From Paraglaciecola polaris LMG 21857 (GTDB lineage: Bacteria > Pseudomonadota > Gammaproteobacteria > Enterobacterales > Alteromonadaceae): a DNA stretch of 64,000 nt. The notes under the pieces are model-generated. The model did not search any database. It was given only the letters and a program-made list of their open reading frames with translations, and had not been told where the DNA came from. Made by a program: the position numbers and the translations under genes. Below, piece after piece: positions 17,203-24,897 of this stretch. Position 1 is the first letter of the stretch. The number at the start of each line of letters is the position of its first letter. The stretch lies in NCBI RefSeq assembly GCF_000315055.1, contig NZ_BAER01000118.1, positions 39,412 through 103,411 on the forward strand. Direction: 5' to 3'.

Positions 17203-17228
17203 CATTTTTACACATTTAGGATCACATC

Positions 17229-18257
17229 ATGGAATTTAACGCTCTCGGTGAATTTTCTTCATTGATCAACGACAAGTTACAAAGCTGGCTTGAGCAAACC
17301 ATCGCCCACTTGCCAAATTTTGTAGTGGCAATTCTCATTACCATAGTGTTTTCTGTTCTCGCCCGAGTACTCAGTAAAATGCTGCGTAAAGGTTTACACC
17401 GAGCGCTAGACTCAAAGCAAATAGCCGATTTATTTACCTCTATTTTCAAAGTCATTGTCATGTGTACCGGACTATTTATCGCGCTGGAATTTTTAGGTCT
17501 ATCCGGCACGGTCACGTCCCTATTAGCGGGGGCCGGTATTGTCGGCTTAGCCATTGGTTTCGCCTTTCAAGATATGACCGAAAACCTCATCGCCGGTATT
17601 GCCATGGGTATCCGCAAACCCTTCGAGCTGGGGGATGTTGTACAAGCAGAAGGTGTGTTTGGTAACGTGCGTGCGATCAACTTACGTAACACCATAGTCG
17701 AAACCTTCTTTGGTCAGATTGAAGTTATACCTAACAAGATATTATTTAGAAATATTCTCACCAATTACTCCACCCTTGGTGTTCGCCGCTTAGAAATTCC
17801 AGTGGGCATTTCATACGGCGACGACCCCGCAGCCGCATCTAAGCTTTTGACCGAAAAAATCAACCAGTGCGATTTTGTCATCAAAAAAGAAGAAACCGCA
17901 GTCTATGTAGAAAGCTTTGGCGACAGCTGTATTAATTTGTTGGTGTGGTTTTGGATAGATTACCCAGGCGATACCGGCTTTATGGCCGCTCGCCATGAAG
18001 CGGTGATCTTGATTAAAAAGACCCTAGATGAAGCCGATTTCTTGATACCTTTCCCCATTCGTACGTTGGACTTTGGGGCCAAAGGCGGTGAAAAGCTCGA
18101 CGCCATGTTAGCCAACCAGCAAACTGCTGGTAATGATAAGACTAGCAACGAAAATAGTAATAAGGCCAGCGGCGCCAACAGCGCAAATTTTGATCCGCAA
18201 AGCGCGACAAAAACAGACTCTCCCTCGACTACCAGTGCGGACCCATCACAGGATTAA
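17229..18257 (+). CDS. MscS-family mechanosensitive channel
   Basis: A 342-residue small-conductance mechanosensitive channel. There are three hydrophobic segments (about 20-120), the glycine/alanine-rich pore helix LLAGAGIVGLAIGFAFQD, and the beta-domain entry FELGDVVQAEGVFGNV with VIPNKILFRNILTNYS. It releases solutes on hypo-osmotic shock. The last 45 residues are a low-complexity Asn/Ser/Thr/Asp tail not needed for the fold. It is one of three MscS-type genes in this window. Confidence 0.92.
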   Translation: MEFNALGEFSSLINDKLQSWLEQTIAHLPNFVVAILITIVFSVLARVLSKMLRKGLHRALDSKQIADLFTSIFKVIVMCTGLFIALEFLGLSGTVTSLLAGAGIVGLAIGFAFQDMTENLIAGIAMGIRKPFELGDVVQAEGVFGNVRAINLRNTIVETFFGQIEVIPNKILFRNILTNYSTLGVRRLEIPVGISYGDDPAAASKLLTEKINQCDFVIKKEETAVYVESFGDSCINLLVWFWIDYPGDTGFMAARHEAVILIKKTLDEADFLIPFPIRTLDFGAKGGEKLDAMLANQQTAGNDKTSNENSNKASGANSANFDPQSATKTDSPSTTSADPSQD

Positions 18258-18706
18258 CGGGTTTAGATAAAGTCAGCGGCCACCAGTGAACAAACTCGCT
18301 GCTGACAAGATAGTCAACATGCTAGTTGATAAGCGCCTTGGGTCACTAAGGTGCTTTTTTCGTTTGACCCATCCTTTTCCGGTGACAAAAGGACCGAATG
18401 AGCCGCGCTCAACCACAGCCCTATCACACCGACTGTATTACCCGAGTAGTTTATTCAAGACCACATGCAATCTTTACTTGGTGTAAAAATAAACCCGTAC
18501 AAAATATCATTCAGTCGCTTGTAGTTGAAAAAAAACCTTACAGAATGGGACCTTAAGTCACTGTTCTATATGTAATTAATTTTAGATTTCAATAAATTAA
18601 GATTATTCCATGCCGCTAGGCTAATTGGTACAGCCATTGCAATACCTAGGTTAACTCAGAGCAAGCCTCTGACGGGACAATAAGTTTAATCACAAAGGAG
18701 TAATCT
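18258..18706. other. Gene-free spacer after the MscS channel gene
   Basis: A 449-nt spacer. It contains the channel gene's terminator (listed separately) and an AT-rich stretch that probably carries the promoter of the PA2169-family gene. A 66-codon frame at 18286-18486 has no recognisable features and spans the terminator, so I do not call it. ACAAAGGAG just before 18707 is a near-ideal ribosome-binding site. Confidence 0.5.
18331..18361 (+). terminator. Intrinsic terminator of the MscS gene
   Basis: AAGCGCCTT (18331-18339) pairs with AAGGTGCTT (18348-18356) with one G-U pair, then continues into T residues to 18360. Confidence 0.8.
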
Positions 18707-19150
18707 ATGTCTAATCCAAATCATGTTGAAAAAGTATCATCGATTATCAAGGTGCTGAACGGCGGCATCGAGTTTTATTCAGACGCCATCAAAAAGGTCG
18801 ACTCTCAAAGTGTTAAAGCAGTCTTCGAGAAAATGATCAGCGACAAACAAGCAGCCATCACCACTTTGCAGCCGTTCGCCGTTGCCCAGCAAGGCGAATA
18901 CGAAGATGACAATGCCGTGAGTGTCGATATCAGAAATATGTACACCAGTGTCATCAGCTCGCTCACCTCTAATAGCGACCACACCTATGTTAGTCAGTTA
19001 GAAGAAGTGGAAGATAAGATATTAGCAGTCTTACGTGACGCGTTAAAAGAAGACCAACCCGCAGCGTGCACTATGGCGCTAAACAATGTGTTGACCGACA
19101 TGAAGCGCAATCACGACCAAATGCGTGCGCTACAAAAAAGCACCAGCTAA
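18707..19150 (+). CDS. PA2169-family four-helix-bundle protein (DUF2383)
   Basis: A 147-residue ferritin-like helical bundle. The start EKVSSIIKVLNGGIEFYSDA matches the DUF2383/PA2169 family, which has two repeated helix pairs; the second half holds EEVEDKILAVLRDALKED and TDMKRNHDQMRALQ. Family members are often induced in stationary phase or anaerobiosis but their activity is unknown. It has an excellent ribosome-binding site and its own strong terminator, so it is a single-gene unit. Confidence 0.82.
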   Translation: MSNPNHVEKVSSIIKVLNGGIEFYSDAIKKVDSQSVKAVFEKMISDKQAAITTLQPFAVAQQGEYEDDNAVSVDIRNMYTSVISSLTSNSDHTYVSQLEEVEDKILAVLRDALKEDQPAACTMALNNVLTDMKRNHDQMRALQKSTS

Positions 19151-19224
19151 GACACAACAGCGGTACATGACCCATTACAGTCTGTGCCCAGACTATAATG
19201 GGCATTGAATACAAGTACTAAATA

Positions 19225-19260
19225 AAAACACCCCATCACTCACGTGATGGGGTGTTTTTT
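19225..19260 (+). terminator. Strong intrinsic terminator (possibly bidirectional)
   Basis: Residues 19225-19239 and 19244-19258 form a perfect 15-bp stem (core CACCCCATCAC / GTGATGGGGTG) with a 4-nt TCAC loop and flanking A and T runs, lying between convergent genes. Confidence 0.92.
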
Positions 19261-19271
19261 GCTGAGTAGCG

Positions 19272-19487
19272 CTACTTCCAGCCTTGGGCCCAATGGCGGG
19301 TATCTTTCAAGTCATGCCAGTTCAGCCTAATAGTCCGCTTTGACATAATCGCCTCAATGCAACATGACAGCACCAAGCCTTCCTCATCAAACTCCATGTC
19401 CGTGACGATAAAGTGTTTCTCTTTATTTTTAGGTGTTATCGCGGTCCATTTACTGTTGAGTAATTTTTTGGGGTTAATTTGATTCAT
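19272..19487 (-). CDS. TIGR02450-family Trp-rich small protein
   Basis: A 71-residue protein starting MNQINPKKLLNSKWTAITP. The Asn-Pro-Lys-Lys-Leu-Leu-x-Ser-Lys-Trp-Thr pattern and the C-terminal DTRHWAQGW match the small Trp-rich TIGR02450 family, whose function is unknown. An upstream GTG would add six residues, but the ATG at 19487 has GAGG about 5 nt upstream. It follows the next minus-strand gene by 27 nt and probably shares its transcript. Confidence 0.78.
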   Translation of the reverse strand: MNQINPKKLLNSKWTAITPKNKEKHFIVTDMEFDEEGLVLSCCIEAIMSKRTIRLNWHDLKDTRHWAQGWK

Positions 19488-19514
19488 CAGGCCTCGATTT
19501 ACCACTTAACGGGC

Positions 19515-19937
19515 TTAAGCCATCAATAATGACTCAAGTAATTCATCAATTTCTGTTTTAAGTTCTTTATCTTCAATTTTATTAGCACTGATTTTCGCCG
19601 CTTGAAGATTCTTAATCGCCGACCCTTTGTCATTCAGTTCGACTTGTAATTTCGCCATCGAAAACGCGATAGAAGACATATGGTCTTTGGAATTCATCGC
19701 AATCGCTTTATCTAAGGCTTTTTGATAAACCACCACAGCATCAGCTAAATCTTCGGTGAAGTCAGCCAAAGTTTCCCACTGCTCCGGGTGATCTTTAGGG
19801 GTGTTTTCATGCTCGGCACATACAGCCTCAAGCTCAGCATAGAGCCTATCAAACGCAACTCTATCTTCTTTTTCAGCTGCCGCCATTAGCTTCTCAGACA
19901 GGTTATAAACCGCTTTGTATATTTTGGTGTTAATCAT
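19515..19937 (-). CDS. Small helical protein of unknown function
   Basis: A 140-residue all-helical, acidic protein (MINTKIYKAVYNLSEKLM) with no signal peptide. I chose the ATG at 19937, which has AAAGGG about 8 nt upstream; a longer frame from 19991 adds a cysteine-containing tail that looks spurious. The spacing of small and hydrophobic residues in the second half (AIAFSMAKLQVELNDKGSA, AIKNLQAAK) suggests tetratricopeptide-like helix pairs. I do not recognise the family. It probably forms a two-gene unit with the Trp-rich protein. Confidence 0.6.
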   Translation of the reverse strand: MINTKIYKAVYNLSEKLMAAAEKEDRVAFDRLYAELEAVCAEHENTPKDHPEQWETLADFTEDLADAVVVYQKALDKAIAMNSKDHMSSIAFSMAKLQVELNDKGSAIKNLQAAKISANKIEDKELKTEIDELLESLLMA

Positions 19938-20035
19938 GTCGCATACCCTTTTTCGAAAATCGTCGAGCACCAAGCAAGCCCTGCTGCCCATTTTATGACG
20001 ACAAAGATACCACGATTATCAACCTTAGCATTATG

Positions 20036-20437
20036 CTAAGTCGTAACGGGTACATGTTCTTCATATTGTGGCGTACCCTGCGCAATGGTTTCCCAAGACG
20101 CTTTTGACCCAACAAAGATATGCCGAGCCAATTCTACCTTTGGGTCGCCATCAACACACCCCAAGGTTACTCCATGAACCGTTTTCTCAAACACACCACA
20201 AAGCGTCGAACCGCACTGACTGCAAAACTGCACACCATAACCATCAGCATTTAAATAGGAAGTAAGAAGATGCTCACCGGACAGCCAGCGAAAAGTATTC
20301 GCATCGACTAACGCATAAGCCGAAGCTTGGGCACTAAACGCCTTACGACAGCGAGAACAATGACAAGAACGCGCATCTCGCAACGCTCCGTCAAACTCAT
20401 AAGTGATATCACCACAAAAACAACCGCCAGTAATCAT
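20036..20437 (-). CDS. GFA-family zinc protein (glutathione-dependent formaldehyde-activating type)
   Basis: A 133-residue CENP-V/GFA-domain protein. The zinc-binding cysteines are visible in GGCFCGDITYEF, CHCSRCRKAF and FCSQCGSTL. The ATG at 20437 has AAAGGGG 7 nt upstream, better than the longer start at 20455. GFA-fold proteins bind glutathione adducts in characterised cases, but most members, including this one, have no assigned substrate. It stands alone on the minus strand. Confidence 0.85.
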   Translation of the reverse strand: MITGGCFCGDITYEFDGALRDARSCHCSRCRKAFSAQASAYALVDANTFRWLSGEHLLTSYLNADGYGVQFCSQCGSTLCGVFEKTVHGVTLGCVDGDPKVELARHIFVGSKASWETIAQGTPQYEEHVPVTT

Positions 20438-20897
20438 CAACACACCCCTTTGCATTCGTTATACCCAAGATCAGTATTTTATGAGGGAATTATCCATAGA
20501 AGAGTTAAACCAAAGAATCATCTTTTTACCTCCGTTGACGCTCATTTTTATCACCTTGACTAAGGCTCTGTCATATAAACACAGGGATAAGGCCCAGCAA
20601 TTGACAGCAACACAACAGTAAGATTTCAGCAGCTTGAAGTATGGCCCAAATAACGCTTAATGCCCTATTATCACTGTCACCCAGCTTGACTCCCGTTTGG
20701 TAATTTAACTTCTGGCATCGCTGAACAAGGAGCAAGTTTCTCGTCATATCCAATATCAAATAACATGCCTTGGGATAGCTCCCCAGCCAGTATAGAGCGA
20801 GTATGATCAACGACCATAGACAAGCACAGCCATACCTTGGCGACAAAGTCGCTGCCCTTGTCTTTCCCCGACTCAAGAAACTCCGAGCATCGAAGGT
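20438..20897. other. Gene-free region upstream of the structured intergenic element
   Basis: No supported gene on either strand. Several frames of 70-130 codons exist, but they overlap each other on both strands, lack ribosome-binding sites and show no recognisable motif. The region leads into the hairpin-rich element that starts near 20898. Confidence 0.5.
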
Positions 20898-21051
20898 TAA
20901 CACTGGGTAGATTGCGTGGATGCAATCTGAGTGAAAGCCGCGTCGGGAACGCGTTTTTACGACCAGTGTTAGTCGAGACGCACAGGGAATAGAGGCTTGC
21001 TGGAGGGCGGCTTTTCTTGGTGACTTCTTTTAGCTGTTGAAAAGAAGTTAC
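20898..21051. repeat. Hairpin-rich intergenic repeat, copy 1
   Basis: A non-coding element with several perfect inverted repeats: TAACACTGG (20898-20906) with CCAGTGTTA (20963-20971); GATTGC (20910-20915) with GCAATC (20922-20927); AAAGCCGC (20934-20941) with GCGGCTTT (21007-21014); and a 12-bp stem 21020-21031 with 21040-21051 (one G-U). The 20985-21039 part is clearly related to 21774-21837. It lies downstream of the secreted-protein gene at 21179-21526. Confidence 0.65.
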
Positions 21052-21080
21052 TCGAGCCCTCTGGCCGAGGGTTTGAAAGT

Positions 21081-21163
21081 ACGTCATGGATGACGTGGCC
21101 GAAGGCCATAAGTGAGCTCAGCTCATAAGTGCACGAAGTGCATGCTGTAGTGGCCACAGGCCA
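21081..21163. repeat. Array of mini-hairpins with about 17-nt period
   Basis: After a 7-bp palindrome ACGTCAT-GG-ATGACGT (21081-21096) come four 13-nt hairpins of 5-bp stem and 3-nt loop: TGGCC-GAA-GGCCA (21096-21108), TGAGC-TCA-GCTCA (21113-21125), TGCAC-GAA-GTGCA (21130-21142) and TGGCC-ACA-GGCCA (21151-21163). The first three are joined by TAAG linkers, giving a 17-nt period. Stem sequences differ while pairing is kept. The C-GAA-G loop is of the kind known for very stable DNA mini-hairpins. Confidence 0.75.
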
Positions 21164-21178
21164 TAAAGTTAGCGCAAA

Positions 21179-21526
21179 TTATATTTTTACGCTAGTACCT
21201 TGCACGTACCGCATGTTACTCAACGCCAGCAGCGACAACCCTCGTGCAGCCTGGTCCGATGCCATCTTGCTCCAACCAGCGTCCGCATGTTTTTGTGCCA
21301 CAGAAAAATAATGCAAAGCCCGCTTAACACGAAGCTTAGTATTGCGATCTGATAGGTCATACTGACTCTCTTCTAACTTAGCTTTAAGCTGCTGTAACGC
21401 TGGAAAGAGCGGCGAAGCGACAATCGTGTTCATTGAGGTCGAGACACTTTCATCGGCCTGAGCACTCAGTAAAAAACTACCTGCGGCTATAGTGATCACT
21501 AAAGTCAATGACAATAAGGTTTTCAT
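21179..21526 (-). CDS. Small secreted protein, tandem paralogue A
   Basis: A 115-residue protein with a clear signal peptide (MKTLLSLTLVITIAAGS, cleavage near AQA-DE). The mature part has the block DRNTKLRVKRALHYFSVAQK then HADAGWSKMAS, QAARGLSLL and NMRYVQG. It is closely similar to the protein at 21899-22246, so the two arose by duplication. The helical second half, with Ala/Leu spacing, suggests a helical-hairpin repeat domain in the periplasm. I do not recognise the family and cannot assign a function. Confidence 0.72.
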   Translation of the reverse strand: MKTLLSLTLVITIAAGSFLLSAQADESVSTSMNTIVASPLFPALQQLKAKLEESQYDLSDRNTKLRVKRALHYFSVAQKHADAGWSKMASDQAARGLSLLALSNMRYVQGTSVKI

Positions 21527-21773
21527 AGTTACTCACATATATACTTAGTGGTTAATTAAGGCCTAAAACACTGTCACCAAATTGATTATATTCAATAGGT
21601 TACAGATTAAATTTAGCATCTGTTTTTAATGGCAAGACGGTAACATGCATATAATTGATTAACGATTAGACAATATGTGTAGAAAGTGTGTAGCAAGGGA
21701 AATTAAATGGCTCCCCATGGATGTTGAAAAGTAGAACGATGTAGGGAGCACCGGGCTGGCACTCCCGTTGCCG

Positions 21774-21837
21774 AGAATAGAGACCTGTTGGTGGCGGCTT
21801 GTTTCTGGTTACTCTTTATTAGCTGTTTGTATAAGCA
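21774..21837. repeat. Hairpin-rich intergenic repeat, copy 2 (degenerate)
   Basis: Aligns with 20985-21039 through GAATAGAG, TGG, CGGCTT, GGT-ACT and TTAGCTGTT, but the long stem has decayed. A CATGGATG core (21716-21723) and a TATGGATGA (21851-21859) flank it, echoing the ATGGAT core of the palindrome at 21081. It lies downstream of the second paralogue gene, matching copy 1's position. The whole 21527-21898 spacer holds nothing else I can support. Confidence 0.55.
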
Positions 21838-21898
21838 ATTGTAGCCCAACGCTATGGATGACCCCGTTTAGTAGATAAATACCGTGCACAAATGCAAA

Positions 21899-22246
21899 TT
21901 ACATTTGCACTTCAACCCCCTGTCGATACTGCATATTATTTAATTCAAGCAAAGACAACCCACGATTGGCCTGTTCTGACGCTTCTTTATACCAACCTGA
22001 ATCCGCATGCTTGCGAGCGATAGTAAAATAATGCACCGCCCGCTCAACCCGCAATTTAGTATTGCGATCACGTAAGTCATATTGCCCATCGAGCAATTTG
22101 GTCTCAAGGCGTGTGACCTCAACTGGCGCGCTTAGCACTGCAGTTTTTTTATCTATCGACAATACGCTTTCATCTGCCTGAGCACTTAACAGCGCGCTGC
22201 CTGCGGCTAATGTGATAATGGCGGTCAGGGATAACAAGACTTTCAT
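21899..22246 (-). CDS. Small secreted protein, tandem paralogue B
   Basis: A 115-residue paralogue of the neighbouring gene at 21179-21526, on the same strand and the same length. The signal peptide MKVLLSLTAIITLAAGS-(ALLSAQA) is nearly identical, the first 30 mature residues differ, and the block DRNTKLRVERAVHYFTIARK with HADSGWYKEAS and RGLSLLELNNMQY is conserved. GAGAGTAAGC before the ATG is a plausible ribosome-binding site. Faster change in the N-terminal mature region suggests a linker, while the conserved helices would carry the activity. The function is unknown. Confidence 0.72.
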   Translation of the reverse strand: MKVLLSLTAIITLAAGSALLSAQADESVLSIDKKTAVLSAPVEVTRLETKLLDGQYDLRDRNTKLRVERAVHYFTIARKHADSGWYKEASEQANRGLSLLELNNMQYRQGVEVQM

Positions 22247-22522
22247 GCTTACTCTCTTTGCTTACGTTTAATACTTAGGAAAGGCCAAATAGCCCCTGGA
22301 TATAAACGCTCAGTGCAATAACGGTTCCTGTTTGTATGTCATAGCGTTTAATCAGCAAGCATCACCGAATAAAATAAATTATTAACTTAAAAATCAGCCA
22401 GTTAACAACAAAAAAATAGTCGCTATTTTGGGGGAGGATGATAGCTATTTTAATAATGTCGAACTGAATACCTAGCGGAAGGGATAAAAATTAGGTGCTT
22501 TTTACAGACTCTATCAACATTT

Positions 22523-23446
22523 TTACTGACCGCTATCGTGCTCACTGTACAACACACTGCGATTGCGTCCCGCCAATTTGGCGCGGTATAGTGCCGCATC
22601 AGCAAGTCTCACAAAATACTCGAAGGTAGTTTTTTGGCCGATTAATTCACTACTGATCCCAATACTGACGGTAATAGGCCCACCAGTGACCTGCATTGCT
22701 GATATCCCCTTGTGTAAGCGCTGACAAAATACTTGGGCACAGGCTGCATCGGTATTGGGCAAGATCAAGACAAATTCTTCGCCACCAAAACGCCCTACAA
22801 TGTCAGAATCTCGTGCTACTTGTTGCAACACTTGAGACAAGGCTTGCAATACTTCATCTCCTTGTTGATGGCCATGGTTATCGTTGATACGTTTGAAATG
22901 ATCCACATCCATCATCAGCAACGACATAGGCTTAAGTGTCCGCTTGGCTAAATTAAGAATGACGTCTGCCCGATGTTTTATTTCCCGGCGATTGAGTAAG
23001 CCGGTTAGCTCGTCGGTAATAGATAATGCCTTTAGCGCTAACGATTGCTCATGAAGAGCATTACGTGCTTCAACCAACTCCTCGTATAACCTGTCTCGCT
23101 TAGTCGCACTAAACAGGCTCCAAAACGTTAAGTCTTGTTCATTGTTTAAACGCGCATTGGCGATCACCGGAATACGCTCCCCCTTTGCACTCAGCAGGGC
23201 CAGCTGTATTTCATCGAAGCGTTTTTGAATGCTTAACACAGGCACAATATAACTTTCGTAAAAGATACAAGACGAACGCGTAAATAATGAATCCGAATTC
23301 TTGCCTAGAAGTAAAGCTGAGGTCCATCCCCATTCACGCTCGAAATACCCGTTCACATATACAATTTTGCGCTCACTGTCTGTGACCAAACAGCCGCATA
23401 AAAAGTCGTCTTGGGTAAATGCATTAGACATGATGACACGCGACAT
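22523..23446 (-). CDS. PAS-GGDEF diguanylate cyclase coupled to RsbQ-like hydrolase
   Basis: A 307-residue cytoplasmic c-di-GMP synthase. A PAS domain spans about 10-115, a short coiled coil 117-142, and the GGDEF domain follows with GGEEF at 221-225 and an RDSD inhibitory site at 212-215. Both catalytic and feedback sites are intact. Its start codon lies 23 nt inside the upstream hydrolase gene, so translation is coupled. In Bacillus the RsbQ hydrolase partners with the PAS domain of RsbP; here the PAS output is a cyclase instead of a phosphatase. The PAS ligand is unknown. Confidence 0.9.
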   Translation of the reverse strand: MSRVIMSNAFTQDDFLCGCLVTDSERKIVYVNGYFEREWGWTSALLLGKNSDSLFTRSSCIFYESYIVPVLSIQKRFDEIQLALLSAKGERIPVIANARLNNEQDLTFWSLFSATKRDRLYEELVEARNALHEQSLALKALSITDELTGLLNRREIKHRADVILNLAKRTLKPMSLLMMDVDHFKRINDNHGHQQGDEVLQALSQVLQQVARDSDIVGRFGGEEFVLILPNTDAACAQVFCQRLHKGISAMQVTGGPITVSIGISSELIGQKTTFEYFVRLADAALYRAKLAGRNRSVLYSEHDSGQ

Positions 23447-24260
23447 TTAAAAACGCTTCGATTGACTCGACAACTGTGTCTGGATCGGTCATATGTAAAC
23501 AATGTCCTTTGGCTGGAACACAAAGATAACTCGCTTGGGGAATATGCTGTGCCACATATTGGCCAACCTGCTCAGATGCCAAGGCATCGTTTTCACTCTG
23601 TAATACTAAGACCGGACACCCTACTAAAGGCAATATATGTCGGTAATCAGAATAGAAGGTCGCTTTGGCAAACGTTTTAGCGATCACAGGATCGGTCGAA
23701 CAAAAACTGCTATTAAGTTCACTTAACAAGGCATTGTCGTTACCTGTCCCCATCACTAAGGGAGTCAAATAGTTGGCCCAGCCCATATAGTTTTTATCCA
23801 TGAGATTGAGCAACTCATCTAAGTCATCACGCTCAAATCCCCCTTGGTAGGTTGCATCAATATTCAAGAAACAAGGAGAGGGGCAGATCATCACGATCCG
23901 CTCAAAATAATCAGGCTGTTTATCGGCAGCCAACAAGCTAATCATACTGCTGACTGAATGCCCAACCAAGGTGACATTCGTCAGCGACAATGCCTCACAA
24001 ATATCTAAAACATCTTGAGCGTAACCTTCAAGATTGGCATAGCGCTGCATTGAGAAGGCTGAAATATCTGAGCGGCCTGAACCCACATAATCAAACAACA
24101 CCAAACGGAAATGCTGTGTTAACGCCGGTGCCACAAAACGCCACATATTTTGGTCACAGCCAAAACCATGGGCTAACAATAACGTTTTGACCTTAGGTCC
24201 AGCTGCGGATTCAATGACGGTTACATTATTACGCCGCATTACCTCGGATTCATTCAACAT
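23424..24260 (-). CDS. rsbQ: RsbQ-like alpha/beta hydrolase
   Basis: A 278-residue cytoplasmic alpha/beta hydrolase very like Bacillus RsbQ. Shared signatures are AHGFGCDQNMW, LFDYVGSGRSD, GHSVSSM, PSPCFLN, FCSTDPVIAK and KGHCLHM. The catalytic triad is Ser102, Asp225 and His253, with the same spacing (123 and 28 residues) as Ser96, Asp219, His247 of RsbQ. RsbQ is also the bacterial relative of the plant receptors D14 and KAI2. It overlaps the PAS-GGDEF gene by 23 nt, so it probably makes or delivers a small hydrophobic ligand sensed by that PAS domain. A second start at Met8 is possible. Confidence 0.9.
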   Translation of the reverse strand: MLNESEVMRRNNVTVIESAAGPKVKTLLLAHGFGCDQNMWRFVAPALTQHFRLVLFDYVGSGRSDISAFSMQRYANLEGYAQDVLDICEALSLTNVTLVGHSVSSMISLLAADKQPDYFERIVMICPSPCFLNIDATYQGGFERDDLDELLNLMDKNYMGWANYLTPLVMGTGNDNALLSELNSSFCSTDPVIAKTFAKATFYSDYRHILPLVGCPVLVLQSENDALASEQVGQYVAQHIPQASYLCVPAKGHCLHMTDPDTVVESIEAFLNVACHHV

Positions 24261-24309
24261 CTATGGTTACTCTTTTATACCTAATCTGGATAACATTCGT
24301 GCCAAACAT

Positions 24310-24897
24310 TCAATCAACAAGCAGGATCCCAGATGAACTGAGTAAGCTTAGCGCCTCTAGACTGGAAAAGCGTGCTTTGTTTAATTCATTGTGCCTAATA
24401 TCAATATGGTAGCCCTGTGCTCGGCTAAAGTCGGCTTGGCTTAAATCGGTATTGTGAAAGCGGCTACGAGCTAACTCACTGCCACCAAATTGGGCGTTGT
24501 TTAACCGCGCTTCCGTGAAGTCTACGTCATGGGCTTTGCAGTCAATTATTTTCAGGGCATTGAGTGTCAAACCAAAAAAGGAGCCTGCATTCAGTAAGCA
24601 ATGTTTAAACATGGGGGAATGCCCCAAATTCGCCGCCCAATCGGCTTGGGTCCAGTCGATACCCAGCAATTTGCAATGGTCAAATAATGCACTTTGAAAC
24701 TGGCTATTGTTCAACGTCAGCATGGATAGATCACAGCGCGTAAATTCACACTCGTCGAAGATGCAATAAAGCCATTGCCCTCGACTTAAATCTAAGCCGG
24801 CAAAACGACACTGTTCAAACCGCAGACCATCCCAGCGCGATAACGCTGCCAATGGATGCGTGCCATCAATGTCCTGCTCAAAATATTCTTTAACCAT
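24310..24897 (-). CDS. Pentapeptide-repeat protein
   Basis: A 195-residue protein of tandem pentapeptide repeats (A/C/S-D/N-L/F-x-x), for example FEQCRFAGLDLSRG, FDECEFTRCDLSM, DFTEARLNNAQFGGSEL and NTDLSQADFSRA. The repeats form a right-handed quadrilateral beta-helix. The interruption near 85-95 and the general length resemble Qnr/MfpA-type proteins that mimic DNA and protect gyrase, but I cannot assign that function. Its start overlaps the stop of the upstream esterase gene by 1 nt, and the RsbQ-like gene follows after 49 nt, so all belong to one apparent operon. Confidence 0.85.
   Translation of the reverse strand: MVKEYFEQDIDGTHPLAALSRWDGLRFEQCRFAGLDLSRGQWLYCIFDECEFTRCDLSMLTLNNSQFQSALFDHCKLLGIDWTQADWAANLGHSPMFKHCLLNAGSFFGLTLNALKIIDCKAHDVDFTEARLNNAQFGGSELARSRFHNTDLSQADFSRAQGYHIDIRHNELNKARFSSLEALSLLSSSGILLVD

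Noticed and set aside
18286..18486. A 66-codon plus-strand frame after the MscS gene
   Set aside because: It spans the MscS terminator hairpin and shows no signal, helix or family pattern.
20571..21157. Three overlapping minus-strand frames of 60-136 codons
   Set aside because: They overlap each other in different frames and run through the hairpin-rich element; no recognisable protein motif or ribosome-binding site.
21081..21163. Reading the mini-hairpin array as a CRISPR
   Set aside because: The units are 13-nt hairpins with 4-nt linkers and different stems; there are no repeated 24-40-nt direct repeats or spacers, and no cas genes.
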